From: Trametes villosa
Lineage: Eukaryota > Basidiomycota > Agaricomycetes > Polyporales > Polyporaceae
DNA: 64,000 bases
NCBI GenBank assembly: GCA_002964805.2
Contig: PUDQ02000001.1
Span: 620,001 to 684,000 of the forward strand
Direction: 5' to 3'
Positions 11,083 through 23,720 of the stretch are shown piece by piece; positions within the stretch are counted from its first letter, which is position 1, and each line of letters starts with the position of its first letter. The translations under genes and the position numbers were made by a program. The notes beneath the pieces were generated by a model that saw nothing but the letters and a program-made list of their open reading frames with translations, made no database searches and was not told the origin of the DNA.

Positions 11083-11592
11083 TGTGCGAGCTGAGGGCCA
11101 AGGAGGAGGTGCTGCCGACGCAGCCCCGGGGCGACGCTGTCGCGTTTATATCGTCGCCGCGCCCGGGATATCCAGATGGAAGATTGCAGCGGAGAAGGCC
11201 CCGGCATCGAGTAGGCTTCATCACGGGATGGGCGGGCATGGCTGCCAGCATGCGGCGCGGCGCGGGTGCAGCGTGCGTCTGGCGGGGGCGGACAGAAAAA
11301 GGCCAGGCTTCGCGATAGAACAGGCAGAAAAACATATGGCACATTTGATCCTGCAACACTTCGCGCGGGCTGCACATGCTGGGCCAGAGTCAAAGTTGGA
11401 CGTCCGAAGCCGAACACGTGCCCCCTTACCGCCCATCCTGATAAGAATATGGTTAGATAGCGACACACCTCTTCCTGCTTTAATACACAGTAGTATAGCC
11501 GACGTCCACATGCTCTGTACACAGCGTCTGGTCTCATACCGTACAGCTCCTTGTCCTCGAGGTACACCAGGCGGGATCCCACCCAGCGTGCT
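11083..11592. other. intergenic: chitinase promoter and CK2 3' region
   Basis: No gene seen. Contains the chitinase TATA box near 11145 and the 3' flank of the CK2 gene. Confidence 0.5.
11145..11152 (-). promoter_or_regulatory. TATA box of the chitinase gene
   Basis: ATATAAAC on the minus strand about 65 nt upstream of the chitinase ATG at 11082. Confidence 0.45.
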
Positions 11593-13000
11593 TCACGGCG
11601 CTGACCCTCCACTCTCGCCCTCGTGCAACGCGGCATTCCTGACGGGGTCTGGCAAGGTGTCACGATGGGCAGCGCAGTATGCCAGAGTAGCCGTCTTACC
11701 GAAATACGGGTGTGCCTGCGCTTCTCGTGCGGTGAGGCGTTCCTGATGATCGTACCGGAGGAGTCTGTCGAGCAAGTCGATCGCTTCGTTGGAGATGTAT
11801 CTCTGGTTTTCAGACGTCGTGAACCGAGCCCAAGCCTTCTTGGGGTAGCTGTGGAACGCTTAGATCATGAACGCAGAACGCTCAATTTGAGCACTTACTT
11901 GCCGAGGAGCTCGTCGTACTGCGGGTCGAGCGCAATGTCGTACTTGTCGATGTATTGATACAAACCTTCAGTGCCCAGCACCTTAGTGATCTTGACAAGC
12001 TGGTCGTAGTTGTCGTGTCCATGGAAGAAGGGCTCCTTCCGGAATATCTGGATTGACGTCGGCGGATGTCCGCATATATGGATGTCTGGATATGTCAAAC
12101 TTACCATGGAAGCGAACATGCAGCCGAAGCTCCACATATCCAGGCTGTAGTCATACTCCTGGAAGTCGACCAGCAGCTCCGGCCCCTTGAAGTAGCGCGA
12201 CGCCACCCGGACGTTATAAGCTGTCCGTGGGTGGTAGAACTCGGCCAGACCCCAGTCAATCAAGCGAAGCTAGACGGTAAGACCACTTAGTACGATTGCC
12301 AGCATGAGCACAGTTCGACCCACCTTTCGCCGCTCATGGTCTATCATGACGTTGTGAGGCTTCACGTCGCGGTGCATGATGCCCTTGGAGTGGCAATAGT
12401 CCAAGGCCTAGGATCCTGCGCATAAGCCCGCTTCGCGCGAGTCATTCACATCGCACGTACCTTCAGCAGCTCGAACATGTAGAACCGGACATCAAAGTCC
12501 GTAAAGCGGGGGTAGAGCACTTTGAAATCGACATTATGCACGTATTCCGTGATGAGACTGGGTATTTTGGAGGACGGGTCGCGCACGACGTCGAGAAGCG
12601 CGACAATGTTGGGCCCTCCGGCGAGGTTTTGCAGAATCTTAATCTCACGCTTGATCTTCTTCTTCTTCACGGGCTTCAACACCTTGATAATGCACTTCTC
12701 ATCGTTCACGATGTTGATGCCCTCGAAGACCTTCACCGCGCGCAAGCTCGTTAGCGAAGACCGCCGCAGCTAGACTGCGAGCACATACCTCGGAGTACTT
12801 GCCCCGTCCTACTTTCCTCACAATCTCATAGTGGTCCTGGGAGCCCCACTGAACCTGCAGGTTGTCTGCGTCGCGTTTTAGAGAGCGAACGAGAGAGTAA
12901 ACCCAGATTTGCACCGACCATACTCGTACCAGGACGGCCCGAGCTTGTTGTTGACCTCCGGATAGACACGCGCCACAGACTTTTGCGTCGCACGGCCCAT
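11593..13000 (-). CDS. CKA1: casein kinase 2 catalytic subunit alpha
   Basis: Constitutive Ser/Thr kinase that phosphorylates acidic sites. Eight exons (12919-13000, 12789-12865, 12719-end part of 12461-12730, 12324-12407, 12105-12269, 11899-12047, 11700-11848, 11593-11648) code 343 residues; exon 3 is 12461-12730. Glycine loop [12 protein letters not shown], the basic [13 protein letters not shown] cluster typical of CK2 alpha (polyanion and beta-subunit interaction), catalytic HRDVKPHN with Asp157, and DWG at 176-178 in place of DFG, a CK2 hallmark. The segment [20 protein letters not shown] gives the activation loop and P+1 region, and [13 protein letters not shown] the end of the kinase fold. 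Every splice joint is GT-AG and phase-consistent. It shares a 253-bp upstream region with the divergent SET-domain gene. Confidence 0.95.
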
Positions 13001-13253
13001 GGTAGGCAGATAGAGACGACAAGGGGGCGGTGGATAGAAGAAAGTGGAGATGAAGACAAAGAGCTGCGCTGCTGCTTGGAGGCGAATGGAGATCAGCCGT
13101 GCGTTCTGCGCGTGGCTATCCGACTCCTCCAATCGTCGCACGGGCGCTTCCTTTCTTGCTCTTCTCCGCGCCACCGCTTGCCCTCGTCCGCACGGCGCAG
13201 GCCTTGTGCTGCTCGTAACTTTGTAGGACCCTCTCGGTATCACCGGTCAGGCG
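13001..13253. promoter_or_regulatory. shared divergent promoter, CK2 alpha / SET-domain gene
   Basis: The only non-coding DNA between the two ATGs (13000 minus, 13254 plus). No clear TATA box on either side. The arrangement suggests a bidirectional promoter. Confidence 0.45.
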
Positions 13254-13826
13254 ATGGCTCCGAAGGACACCATGAAACGTCCATCCCGGTGGCCAGACAA
13301 TGTCCGATACATCGCTGAACCTCAATACCATTCTTCTGTACCTGCCCACATTCGCGAGTTCATACGCACGGACAGCCCCGGGTGCGCACGGGCGCATGCT
13401 ACTCCACAGAGTCTGAAATCCTGGGCAGTCATACAGCCGATCACCGAAACTTCGCACCCCGCGTGCGGGCAGTACGGTTTGTTCGCGTCGAAGAAAATCC
13501 CGCCGCGTACCCTGATTCTCGATTACATCGGAGAAGTCCACTGCGACGACAGGCCCGATTCCGACTACGACCTGTCACTGTATCGAACCCCGGACTACGT
13601 CAGCGTCGGCATAGACGCACAGTCCGCGGGGAACGAGGCCAGGTTTATCAATGACTACCGCGGTGTTAAGGCGAAGCCCAACGCTGTCTTCCAGGAGCGG
13701 AGGACCGATCATGGGGAGCTTCGCATGAGCGTGTGGAGCGGCACTGAGGTCATCAAGAAAGGCGACGAGCTCCTGGTGTCGTATGGAAAGTCGTGGTGGA
13801 GGGAACGACAGGATACGAGCGCATGA
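13254..13826 (+). CDS. small SET-domain protein
   Basis: Single-exon gene, 190 residues. The C-terminal two thirds are a compact SET fold: YGLFASKKIPPRTLILDYIG (first SET strands), EARFINDYRG (the RFINHSC pocket position) and IKKGDELLVSYGKSWW (the ExxxDYG position). SET proteins use S-adenosylmethionine to methylate lysine. Here the usual NH(S)C is NDY and the usual DYG is SYG, so activity or substrate may differ from canonical histone methyltransferases. No pre-SET or post-SET cysteines are seen. Divergent from CK2 alpha. Confidence 0.8.
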   Translation: MAPKDTMKRPSRWPDNVRYIAEPQYHSSVPAHIREFIRTDSPGCARAHATPQSLKSWAVIQPITETSHPACGQYGLFASKKIPPRTLILDYIGEVHCDDRPDSDYDLSLYRTPDYVSVGIDAQSAGNEARFINDYRGVKAKPNAVFQERRTDHGELRMSVWSGTEVIKKGDELLVSYGKSWWRERQDTSA

Positions 13827-15313
13827 AACGGCCCACGGTATGTCTCCAGATCCATGGGTCGCTCAAAATACTCAACGCAATGTCCTGTAGATCGCTAGTT
13901 CCTTCTTCCGAGGTGGGATCGTTTCCGTATCTATCACGTACATGTTACTCAAGAGTTAAGCAGCAGGGAACGTGGCGAGGAAGCTATGTTTAAGCTGACC
14001 GCCCGAATCAAGCATTTCCGAGTTTCAGGCCCGAATTTCTATATCCGCCCCACAATACCCCGGAGTCCTTCACTGTTACAGCGTCCCGCCGAGGGTGCGT
14101 TCGTCCGAGGCCGCTTATCATCAGAGAAGGACGAGCATAACGGCATGCATATCACAATATCATATCTCCAGTATCACTCGTCTCGTTCAAGACAACAGAC
14201 GCTTCGGCGGACTACCGGTCTACCCATCCCACACTACCCCTGCATGCTGCTACAGTCCTGTGAGTTGGCCGCTCCACATACGGTAGCGCAGCACTGACTG
14301 ACGAGAACATACTTACGGGTTATTGGCCTAGAGGCCCACCTTTCGAGCCTCTTCCGTTACGTATGGTCATGGAGTCGCGTAGCCGAAGTGAATGCAGAAG
14401 TACAAGGGACCTGAACTTGACCTTTCACGCAACAGCACGCGCGATCCCGTGCTCAGGCGCAAGTCTAAATTTTGTATTGTCAGCCCACCCATGGGTAACT
14501 GCCCGCCCGCTATCAAAGTATGCGAGGCGATATCGTCCGTCATACCGCCGTTACGTGGACGGGCGCGGTCAATCTCGTAAGGGCACGCGCCGAGTGCTGC
14601 TGGCATGTAATGTGCGTTTGTTCCGGCCGTGCACATTGGGGCTATGGTGTGTCAAAGTCACGCTGACCATGGCTCTCCGTGTCTTCGAGCGGTATAAACT
14701 CCGGGCTGAGATCATGCAGTATGACGAGATGGCGACAGACCGCCGAACTGGAATGAATACGTGCAGGCGTACTACTCTCACACTTTGCGGTCCCCCCTCC
14801 TTCGTTGATCGGCCAACGGTTATGTTTTTGTACCCGAAACAGCGGTAGTTAGCTTATTGGCACCCACGATGTCCGGTCGGCTCAGATCGTTCGTACCATC
14901 AGATTCTCGGAGGCAGACTTGAGCTTGTTTTCACACCTCTCGCCACCCCCAAAACGCAAGCACGGGTCTCCCGGGAGCCGAAGAGCCTGGACCCTACCGT
15001 TTATCACGGATTACGACGTCGCTCAACTGCCACCGACGGTTCTTCCGCGAGAGCTTTGCGCGTGAGGGTCTTTTCGGAATCCCGGGCGAGGTACCGGAAT
15101 GGCGGGGCCGCACGCCCTCTTTGCGCGAACGACGTTACCTGCCAAATCCGGCCTGTTCACGAAGTGTCTGGAAAGTATCGCCCACGTGGCGCCGCGAGTG
15201 CACGTGACGCTCTCAAAATTCCGGGCAGCGCGACGTCAGAGAAGCGCTGTTGCTTGCTTCAGTCCACGGCCTGCGTCCACTCGTTCTGCTTTCCTCATAG
15301 ACTACGTCCTTTA
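13827..15313. other. intergenic, no gene seen
   Basis: About 1.5 kb with only short unsupported frames (14363-14848 plus is the longest). The last part is the MDJ1 promoter. Confidence 0.45.
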
Positions 15314-17125
15314 ATGCCGCCTAGACTGCACACGAAGAGGGTTCTCTCGCTAAACTCGTTAAAACATCCCTCGCAGCGCGCCGCAAGTGCGCGGCCGCGT
15401 CCCTTCGTGACATGCGCCAATTCACGACACACATCCGCTTCCAAGCGTTTGACATGTCCGCTCAGTAGACCAGGGCCTTCCGTGAGTTCACAGCGGGACT
15501 CTGTGTGTAACGCCTTCTCATTGTTTCAGAGGGCATTCCACGCGTCAGCCGTTCACTCGGCACCCAAGGACCCATACCAGGTCCTGGGTGTGAAGCGCGA
15601 CGCGTCTGCTGCTGAAATCAAGAAGACATACTTCGCAGTGCGTGTATCATATGCCTAGCACTCCCTACATGCTCTGACAGAACCGCTAGCTTGCTAGGAA
15701 GTATCACCCGGACACCAATCCTGATAAGGGCGCGAAGGAGAAGTTCGTAGAGATCCAAGCCGCGTACGACGTATGTCTATATGCTCACCTATGTCCTCCT
15801 CTCACTGAAAACCCGTGCTGTAGATTCTGAAGGACGAGAAGAAGCGTGCGGAGTTCGACCAGTACGGCGCCGCTTCCCAGCAACCTGGCTTCGACTCCAA
15901 TGCATACGAGAACGCCCACTCCGCGTTTGGCTCCATGTTCGGGGGCGGACGCGGACGAGGCGCCGGCGGCTTCACTAACAATCCGTTCGAGAGCTTCACC
16001 GGCTCGTTCCAGGGTGGCAACGCTTCAGACCTGTTCGAACAACTCTTCGGTTTCCAGGGCGGCGCCAGGGGCGAAGCCCAGAGCTCCCGCGGCGCCAACC
16101 TCGAGACCACGGTCACCGTCAGCTTCATGGAGGCCTGCAAAGGTGCCTCGCGCACGGTCACGATCCACCCGGTCGTGGAATGCAGCACGTGCTCCGGCTC
16201 CGGCATGAAGGCTGGGGTGAAGCGGACAACGTGCGGGACGTGCGGCGGGTCGGGCGTACGGTCGTACGTGGTCCAGAGCGGCTTCCACATGCAAACGACA
16301 TGCAGTGCCTGTGGGGGGACCGGTTCGACCGTCCCGCGTAATGGGGAGTGCAACACCTGTTCTGGTATCGGGCAAGTCAGGACCAAGAAGCAGGTCAAGG
16401 TTGACATCCCACCTGGTCAGTAGAAGTTCACCTAAGATGCCGTATCTCTCTGAATGATGTTCTCACATCCCGCAGGTGTCGAAGACGGCATGGCTCTGAA
16501 GATCCCTGGGCAAGGGGATGCTCCAATAGGCGGCACCGGCCGACAAGGAGATCTCATCGTCCGTATCAACGTCACCCCCTCGCAGATGTTCAGGCGCCAG
16601 GGCTCGAACCTGTACCATGATGCTCGCATCCCGGTACAAACCGCTCTTCTCGGAGGCAGGCTTCGGGTTCCCACACTGGACGGCGAAGTCGACGTGCGCG
16701 TTCCTTCCGGAACCCAGCCCGGTGAACAGATGGTGTTGAAGGGGCGCGGCATAACGTCTGCTACGCGGGGTGGTCAGGGTGACCTTTTCGTAACCTTCAA
16801 CGTACAACTGCCACGGTGAGTCAACCCTAGCTCTGAGTTTAACTTGGGTGCTCATGAACCGCGCAGGTCGCTGACCCCCCGGCAACGCGAGCTGCTGCAG
16901 CAGTTCGCCGATGACGTGGAGGGTCGGGTTTCTGGTTCTCCACGTCAGGAGCCTCCACCCAAAGCTTCTACCGACGGAACCGCGTCGACAAGCAAGGGTT
17001 CTGCGAGCCAATCGGACAGCACACCAGAGAGCACACCAAACGGTACGGCCTCTTCCTCCCCCTCACCCCCAGATGGCTGGGTGTCCCGTACGTTGAGTGG
17101 ACTTAGGAGACTCATCGGATTTTGA
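15314..17125 (+). CDS. MDJ1: mitochondrial DnaJ (Hsp40) chaperone
   Basis: Type I J-protein co-chaperone of mitochondrial Hsp70 in the matrix. Five exons (15314-15637, 15690-15770, 15824-16415, 16476-16815, 16867-17125) code 531 residues. The first ~85 residues are Arg/Ser-rich without acidic residues, a matrix-targeting presequence. J domain from about 86 ([19 protein letters not shown]) with HPD at 114-116; Gly/Phe-rich linker ([13 protein letters not shown]); four zinc-binding repeats at about 255-318 ([32 protein letters not shown]); then the substrate-binding barrels ([21 protein letters not shown]). The C-terminal ~60 residues are a Ser/Thr/Pro-rich extension. An upstream in-frame stretch before 15314 exists but the ATG at 15314 gives a proper presequence. 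Confidence 0.93.
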
Positions 17126-18584
17126 TTTTTCCATGTGTCGGTGAATTGGATCTGCGTCGCTGGGTTTTACACTCGGACACTGCAGACACGTCTCGCGCGT
17201 CAGATGAGCACGACCCCGACGAACGGAAGCGCGACCCCGAGCGCAAGAAGGCGACGGCATAGAACACACTACCCTGGACCTTCCCCGAGGATGGCCGCAC
17301 CCCCCACTCCGCTCCGCATTCGGCACGACCACTAGGCTGTCAGTATCTACTAGGCTACACATCTCTCAAACTAATAAGTACGTATTTTGCTGATCAGGAC
17401 GCGGGCCACTCACGGGTGACCATGTGCCTCGCTCGAGTGTCACTGGTCGCTTCGGTGGGGCACGTTGAGTGTTCTGCGCGAGCGGTGAGACGATAGGGCG
17501 CTTGCCTGCCCTACTTGGTACGGCGCGTACGGGTCGGCGACCGAATGCGTCGAGGGGATTTGGACTCGACTAGACTCGAGCCGCCCCGAGAACATTCCCG
17601 CAGACGCTGCGAAGGCGCTCCGTGATTTGATTCACTTGCAGCCTTCTGATTTCCAGGCTGGCGTGTATTTTGACGGCGCGAGCGGGAGACAGGCGTGCGC
17701 ATCGTGTCAGCGGCTTCGGAGGTTCGACGTGAGCCGCGAGCGCGATGGGGAGGTGTTCCTCTCTTCGACTTCGCTCGCCATAGCAAGCGAGAGGCTGGGT
17801 GAGCGGCCGCGCACGAGACCCGCGAAAAGGGCCGATAAGGGGAAGCGCGCCGGATATGCCAATGGGAGGGGCCTTTCGACGTTGACGGCGGTCGTCCGGC
17901 GGGCAGGCGCAGGCAGGAGGTTCACATGTTGGCTCGCACTTGCCGTTCGTTCTGATTTGCCGCTTTCAGTGCACGCGGGAGGGGCAATCGAGTCTCGGGC
18001 TGAGATCCCATCGGGCGGTACGTAAAGGCGTACGAGCCTCGAGGGGCTGGTGGAGTGCGCACATTCCCCCTCCGAGCTTCTTGCAGCGAGCCAGCCCCTA
18101 GCCCGCCCAAGGTCACCGTGGCGGCGGACAGGCGCATGCAGACCCATCATATCCGTCCGCTTCATGACGGTTCCTGGAGCTCACGCCGAGCCCAGATCCA
18201 CTCTGCCGGACAAAGCAGTCTTCGCCTCCCGACCCCCGGGTGCCCTCTAAGAACTTCTCTGGATCTTCTCCTCCAGGGTGGCTCGAATCTCCGACAAAGA
18301 GGGTCCAAAGCCTCTCCGAGCCAGATCTGCCGTTCTCGCACAATTAACCAAGATCCTTTCTGCAGCTTCCCGTCCGGATTTTCCGGCCTGGAGGCCCTGG
18401 CATTTCCTCGCCGATTTTGCAGCGTGTCAGGGTATCCCTCCAGGCTGCCTGCACATTACGCAGTCCACACGTCAAGCATGGAACTCGCGCTCCGTATAAA
18501 GATGGAGCGCGGAAATGTAGGCTGCCCCGACCACATTCTCCAGCTGTCCCGGACCTCCCGACGCGTCCACATACCCCGCTCGCC
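17126..18584. other. intergenic, no gene seen
   Basis: Two overlapping frames (17627-18025 plus, 17707-18165 minus) and 18055-18741 plus show no family signal. The right end holds the TATA box of the MFS gene. Confidence 0.45.
18495..18501 (+). promoter_or_regulatory. TATA box of the MFS transporter gene
   Basis: TATAAAG, about 84 nt before the ATG at 18585. Confidence 0.45.
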
Positions 18585-21340
18585 ATGGCGAACACTTCAC
18601 CTCGCTCACCTCCCACCTTCCATGAAAAGCCCACAGAGGCACCCACAACTCCCCTCTCGGGGGGAACCCCCTCCAACGCGTCGGCGACGCGTCTCTCCTA
18701 CGACTCGTCGCGTTCGAGCCAATACTCGAGCCCGACGCTAGCCGGGTCCCCCACACCAAAAACCGCGTCGAGCTCTACGCTCGTCGCGTATGATGCCCGG
18801 AAAGCCGCGCCGCAGCTGTCGACGACGCGGCTAGTGGTCGCACACGCCGGGTGAGTGTAGAGGACCCTGAGTGGCTGCCCTGTGACGGAGTTCGCTGACC
18901 CTAATCCACCCAGCGCGGCATTAACTCTATTTCTCGCGACGACAGACGCGGTACGATCTGCATTTCAGCCTAACTGTGCGCGTGCGGTCGGCTGATGCGG
19001 GCCGACAGACGATTGTGTCGACCTGTCTCCCGACAATTACGAGCGAGTTCCACGCGAACCAAGCCGAGTACACTTGGGTGTCCGTGACGTACATGCTCAC
19101 CCAGACCGCGTTCCAACCTCTGTACGGAAAGCTCTCCGACCTGATTGGACGGACGGTGTGTGTTTTCGCGGGCGCCATGACGCGATGTATGTTCTGATGC
19201 CCGTGCCAGGCGGTTCTGTACGGCAGTATCTTCATATTTGCCGCAGGCTCTGTGCTGTGTGGGTGTGCGCAGGTGAGGGGATAGTGACGTTTGTTGGGAG
19301 TCATCTGACGGGGGCCGGTACAGACCATCGAGTGGCTGATAATTGCGAGAGCGATCGCTGGCGTGGGCGGCGGCGGTATCGTTTCCCTCGTATGGACGAT
19401 TACGTCAGAGATCGTCGACGTCCGCAACCAGGCCAAGTGGTCCCAGGCGCTGAGCGTCACCTGGGCCTGCTCGGCCGTCGCGGGGCCCCTCCTCGGCGGA
19501 GTCTTCAGCGGTCAGTCAACTCCCTCAGCTGAGCGTCGAGTATGTTCGCTCATGTATTCGCCAGAGCAATCCGGGCCCTTCAACTGGCGATGGGCTTGTG
19601 AGTACTCCCAGCATGCGTCTTGGAGCGAGCACGCCATGACCGCCTCTCCACAGTCTACATGAACGTCCCCATCTGCGCCGTCGCGTTCGTGACGCTGTGG
19701 CTATCTCTGCGCCATGTGTTCGTGGGCCGCACTGCCGACGTCTCCTGGCGAACTTTCGGTCGAACGTTCGACTTTGTCGGACTGTGAGCCCGCCCGCACG
19801 CTGTCGGCCCCGTCGCAGCTGACCCGGTCTTGTGCAATAGGTTCCTCTTCATGGGAGGGAGCTGCTGCATCGTGATCGGCTTCAATTTCGCCACCCAGCT
19901 CGGATGTACGTCTCTTTCCCTTCTCGCCCCGCGATAGCTCCTGTGCTAAGCGCGTGCCACCCATCCAGGGACAAACGCTTCGACGCTCACCCTCATCCTC
20001 GTCGGCCTCCTCGTTCTCGTCGCGGCCGGCTTCTACGAAGTCCGCACGAAACGCGACGCGCTCTTTCCCCCGATCGCCTTCAAAGATCGTACGATCGGTG
20101 CGTGCCCATCAGCCCCGGCTGCCGTGAAACTCTGCTAACTTTAGTGTCAATGCCAGTGATTACCCTCGCGACGACGTTCCTGCACAATTTTGCCTTCACG
20201 GCCGGGACGTTCTATCTCGCGCTGTACTTCCAGGTCTGCCCGCCCGCCGCGTCTCTGTCCCGCGGACGTCTGATCGCTGATCTCCCCGCCAGGCCGTAGA
20301 TGGTCTCTCGCCCGTGCAGGCTGGCATCACCATGCTGCCGTACTCGTTAGGCTCCTCGCTTGCGTCCATGCCGAGTGAGCTGAGCCCCTCTCGCGCGTTC
20401 TGATCCGGCCTCACGCAGCTCTCCTCCGCAGCGGCCTGGTTCATCGGCTACTGGTCCAAGCGGAGAAACGACACGGCCATCCAGAAGTACCTCATCTGTG
20501 CCGGCCTCCTCGTAGCGTCTACAGGATTCGGTACGCGCCTCCGGCTTTCTTTTTCACCGGGGTCCAGTTAGCTCATTCTAATGCGAATGCAGGCCTGATG
20601 ATGCTCATGTCTGAGAGCAGCACGCACCTCGAGCAGACAGTCTTCCCCCTAATCGCCGGCGTGGGCCTCGGGATGCTCTTCCATGCACCCTATCAGGTCT
20701 TCACGCGCGCGCTCCGGAGGCAGGAGGTCGCCTCAGGCACGAGCGCGTTCTTCCTCGTCCGCTTCACGGGCGCGACGGTTGGCCTGGTGGGTCCTTCCCC
20801 TTCCCCGCACACGTCGCACGTCTTTCTGACCGCGTCACGCACATTTTCTAGTCCGTCGCGGGCGCCGTGTTCCTCGGCCGCCTGTCGAGCGCGCTCCCGC
20901 CGGGCGTCGACGGCTCCGTCGTTCTCGAATCCGTCGACGCGCTCCGCGGGGCGGCGGACTGGGACGCGATCCTGCGCGCGCTCGCACAAGCGATCAAGGT
21001 GCGTCTTCGCGGTGCATTGCAGCCGGGGCGTGCGCACGCACACGCCCTCAGGCTGGCAGTGAGAAGCCCTTCGCTGACTGAATTGCAATTTACGCTCGCA
21101 GGCGATCTGGGCGGTCTGCTGCCCATGCCTTGGCGTGGCTCTGCTGGTCGGTGTCTGTGTCCCGTTGGCGTGCGCACCGTGTGCTGACCACGCGCGCAGA
21201 TCTCGATGTTTACACGTAAAATCGCGGCCGACGGAGGCGAGGGCTTGGGGACCTGGCGCTGCGAGCCGGCGCGCCCGCCGCGGTGGTCGAGGGCGCCGCG
21301 CTGGAGGGAGTGTGAGCCTGCGCCGCTCGCAACGGGCTAG
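18585..21340 (+). CDS. MFS transporter, DHA2-type (14-TM) multidrug:H+ antiporter family
   Basis: Plasma- or vacuolar-membrane exporter; substrate unknown. Sixteen exons (18585-18850, 18914-18950, 19009-19155, 19210-19272, 19324-19510, 19565-19597, 19654-19783, 19841-19905, 19969-20097, 20145-20233, 20293-20374, 20432-20530, 20593-20786, 20852-20998, 21102-21146, 21200-21340) code 617 residues. A Ser/Thr/Pro-rich cytosolic N-terminus (~95 residues) precedes the membrane part. Family motifs: LATTDATIVSTCLPTI (TM1), LYGKLSDLIGRT (motif A), IIARAIAGVGGGGIVSL, and WACSAVAGPLLGGVFS (motif C of antiporters), then NWRWAFYMNVPI. All intron phases agree. The last intron (21147-21199, branch CTGAC) gives a 47-codon terminal exon; if it is retained the frame instead runs to 21521. 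Confidence 0.88.
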
Positions 21341-23720
21341 CGCGCCTCGTGGCGCGCCGCCGCATTCAGTCCCCGCGTTCTCGGATTCTCTCGATTCTCT
21401 CGCATCTCGCACTTCGCACCAAGGTGCATCTCGAACTTCACTCGGTATCCTTATTGCCTCCTCCCCCCTCTCTCACACCCGCTCTGACGCACAGCACGCT
21501 TTGGGAACGCACGCACTGTAGAGTTTGGACGCAATAGAATCGGACTGTTGTACTATCTGAATGGCCAGCGGGCGAGGGGGCCGCGCCCCCTCTGGGAGTC
21601 GCACTTGAGTTCCCCCCTGACCACGAGACGTGTGCAGTACGCGTACGGACGTGCAGGGCTGGCAGGATCGATCGAACGGCCGAAGGAGCAGGCCCCGATC
21701 CAGGTCGAGGTGCGGGTGTCACAGACTCATTATTACCTCGCTCCCTGCAGATCACAATCGATCCCTGCTGCCGATCCCCCCGCTCCCGGGGAGCGCTAGC
21801 GAACGCTCGGGCGGGTCCCCCTGAGCCTTGAGGGCGGTCTGAATCTGATGCTTCGCCCGCCGCCTCTTGGGTGCCGCCGCAAGCGAGAGTCGCGGCAGCG
21901 ACGCCGCAGGCCCGCAGCGTCCTGCGCCTCGCAGCACATCGCGTACGCCTGGAGCTCCACGCGGCAGCGGTTCTGCGGCGGGTGACCAGTGGTTATCGCC
22001 TGCGAAGCTTTAAGCATACTGTTATGGTCGGATGCGCTTCCGCGAGAGTGGGCGCCGCGTGGCCCGCCCCGCCCCGGGGACGCTACGCGTACGCGCTCGC
22101 CCCTCCAGGCTGCCGGGCTCGGGGCTCGGGGAAGGAAGGCGCCCCCAGGTTTGGCGAGCCGATTGTCGACGGCCGCGGAGCAGGCGCAGCGCGCACCGGG
22201 CCTGGACCGCGGGAAGCAGGACGGCGGCGGGGCGACTGGGCCCGGCCGCTTCTCGAGATACACTCAGATAAGGTTCGAACAGAGGTGGGGGGAGGGAGGC
22301 ACTGGCTGTATTCACCGCTGGGCCCTGTGGACCTGGCGACACCGCGTCACGGTCGACTGTGGCCGGGAGGTTAGGCAGCCCCAGGCCGGTGCTGGGACGT
22401 GATTCGACGGCGCCGTCGCGACCCTCGTTCGGGGGCATTGAGAAGCCGCGGAAGCCTGGCGGACGCTGGAGGGGGACGCGTGTAGAGCGCACTCGCGTTT
22501 TGGCAGGTCGCGCACCGCGCACCGGGACGCGCGTAGTCTGTGAAGACGAGTTGACATTGATAGCAGGCGCAGACCGGGGCTGGCGCATGACGCGGTGTTT
22601 TCGCAGCCTGGTGCCCGGAATTGCCTTAGCTGCCCGGTCTGCGCACGGCGCATCGTGGGCCCGCAGGCGAGGTTCTGCGCGCGAAGGGGTGGTGGTGCAC
22701 CGCAGGTCCCGGACTTGGCTTGCGGGTTTGGCGACGCCTTCTAGGCTCGGCCAGGGGATGGCCAATCCGCGACGAATCAGCAGGGGCGCGGATGATGGCG
22801 CGCGCGGATGCTACGGGACGGTGGGGCGGGCTCTTACGACATTGACGGCGCAGTGCGTCTGGCCCTATGATGGGGGACGTATAGGAGGATCCGGCCATTG
22901 AAAGGGGGATGCGCACCGGGGCCGTCTATTGGGCAGCATCACTCTGTTAGAACTCGCCGCCAGACAAAATGACAGTCGGAGTCTTGGAGGACGCACGGAT
23001 ACGTTGATGGGCGGCTTCCGGGGGGTATTGAGGAAGTGCCGAGCGCAATGCAAGGAGGTGAGCTGGTAGCGAGGAGATGCGAATGAATGTCCACGAAGCT
23101 ACAGCCTTCGAGAAGCGGGCTGGAAGGGGATTGACAGCGGGGCCTGTAGCCGCCTAAATGAGCTTGCAGGCGCGGTTCTGAGGACCGCACAACGCTCATT
23201 CGGGGTAAGGAACGCACCTGGCTGACGAGAGGTCCAGTGGTTCGCTGCGCACGAGGCGGTCAGGCTGCTCTCTGGACGAGGAGGATGACGCACAGTGCGG
23301 CGTTAGAGAGATTGGCGGATATTGTCTTCTCTGCAGAATGTCTGCTTCCCACCCTGGCCTGCGACGCGGTACCACACGTGTGTTCGCAGCTGGACGCGGG
23401 TGTCACCCAGCTGGTGCACCATCGGGAGTGCCACAATGCTCGACGGCGTAGTGGCAGAGACAAGCCAAGTGGCTATCAGATAAGTCGCCCGATAAGGCGA
23501 ATTTGACGAGATAAGTGGGGCTATCGCAAAAGGCAGGCGCCGCGGCTCGTGATAGTGGGCCGACGAAATTCGCACGACGCATTGTGGCCTCCTCCCTTTT
23601 CCCTCCTCTCCGCCTGCTCCTCCCGCTCGTGTGACATCCGCCCCCTCGTTTACTCGCGCAACCCACAGCTTGCTCTCTCACCACCACCGAAAACACCGAA
23701 TATCGCAGAGAATATCGTGA
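21341..23720. other. GC-rich gene-poor stretch, no gene seen
   Basis: About 2.4 kb. Long frames (22022-22765 minus, 21871-22374 plus, 22359-22901 plus) are Arg/Pro/Ala-rich shadows of GC-rich DNA and overlap each other. A short TCTCGAT-type repeat lies near 21381-21405. The right end is the choline kinase promoter. Confidence 0.45.

Noticed and set aside
22022..22765. 247-codon frame on the minus strand
   Set aside because: Arg/Pro/Ala composition, overlapped by equally long frames on the other strand; typical of GC-rich non-coding DNA.
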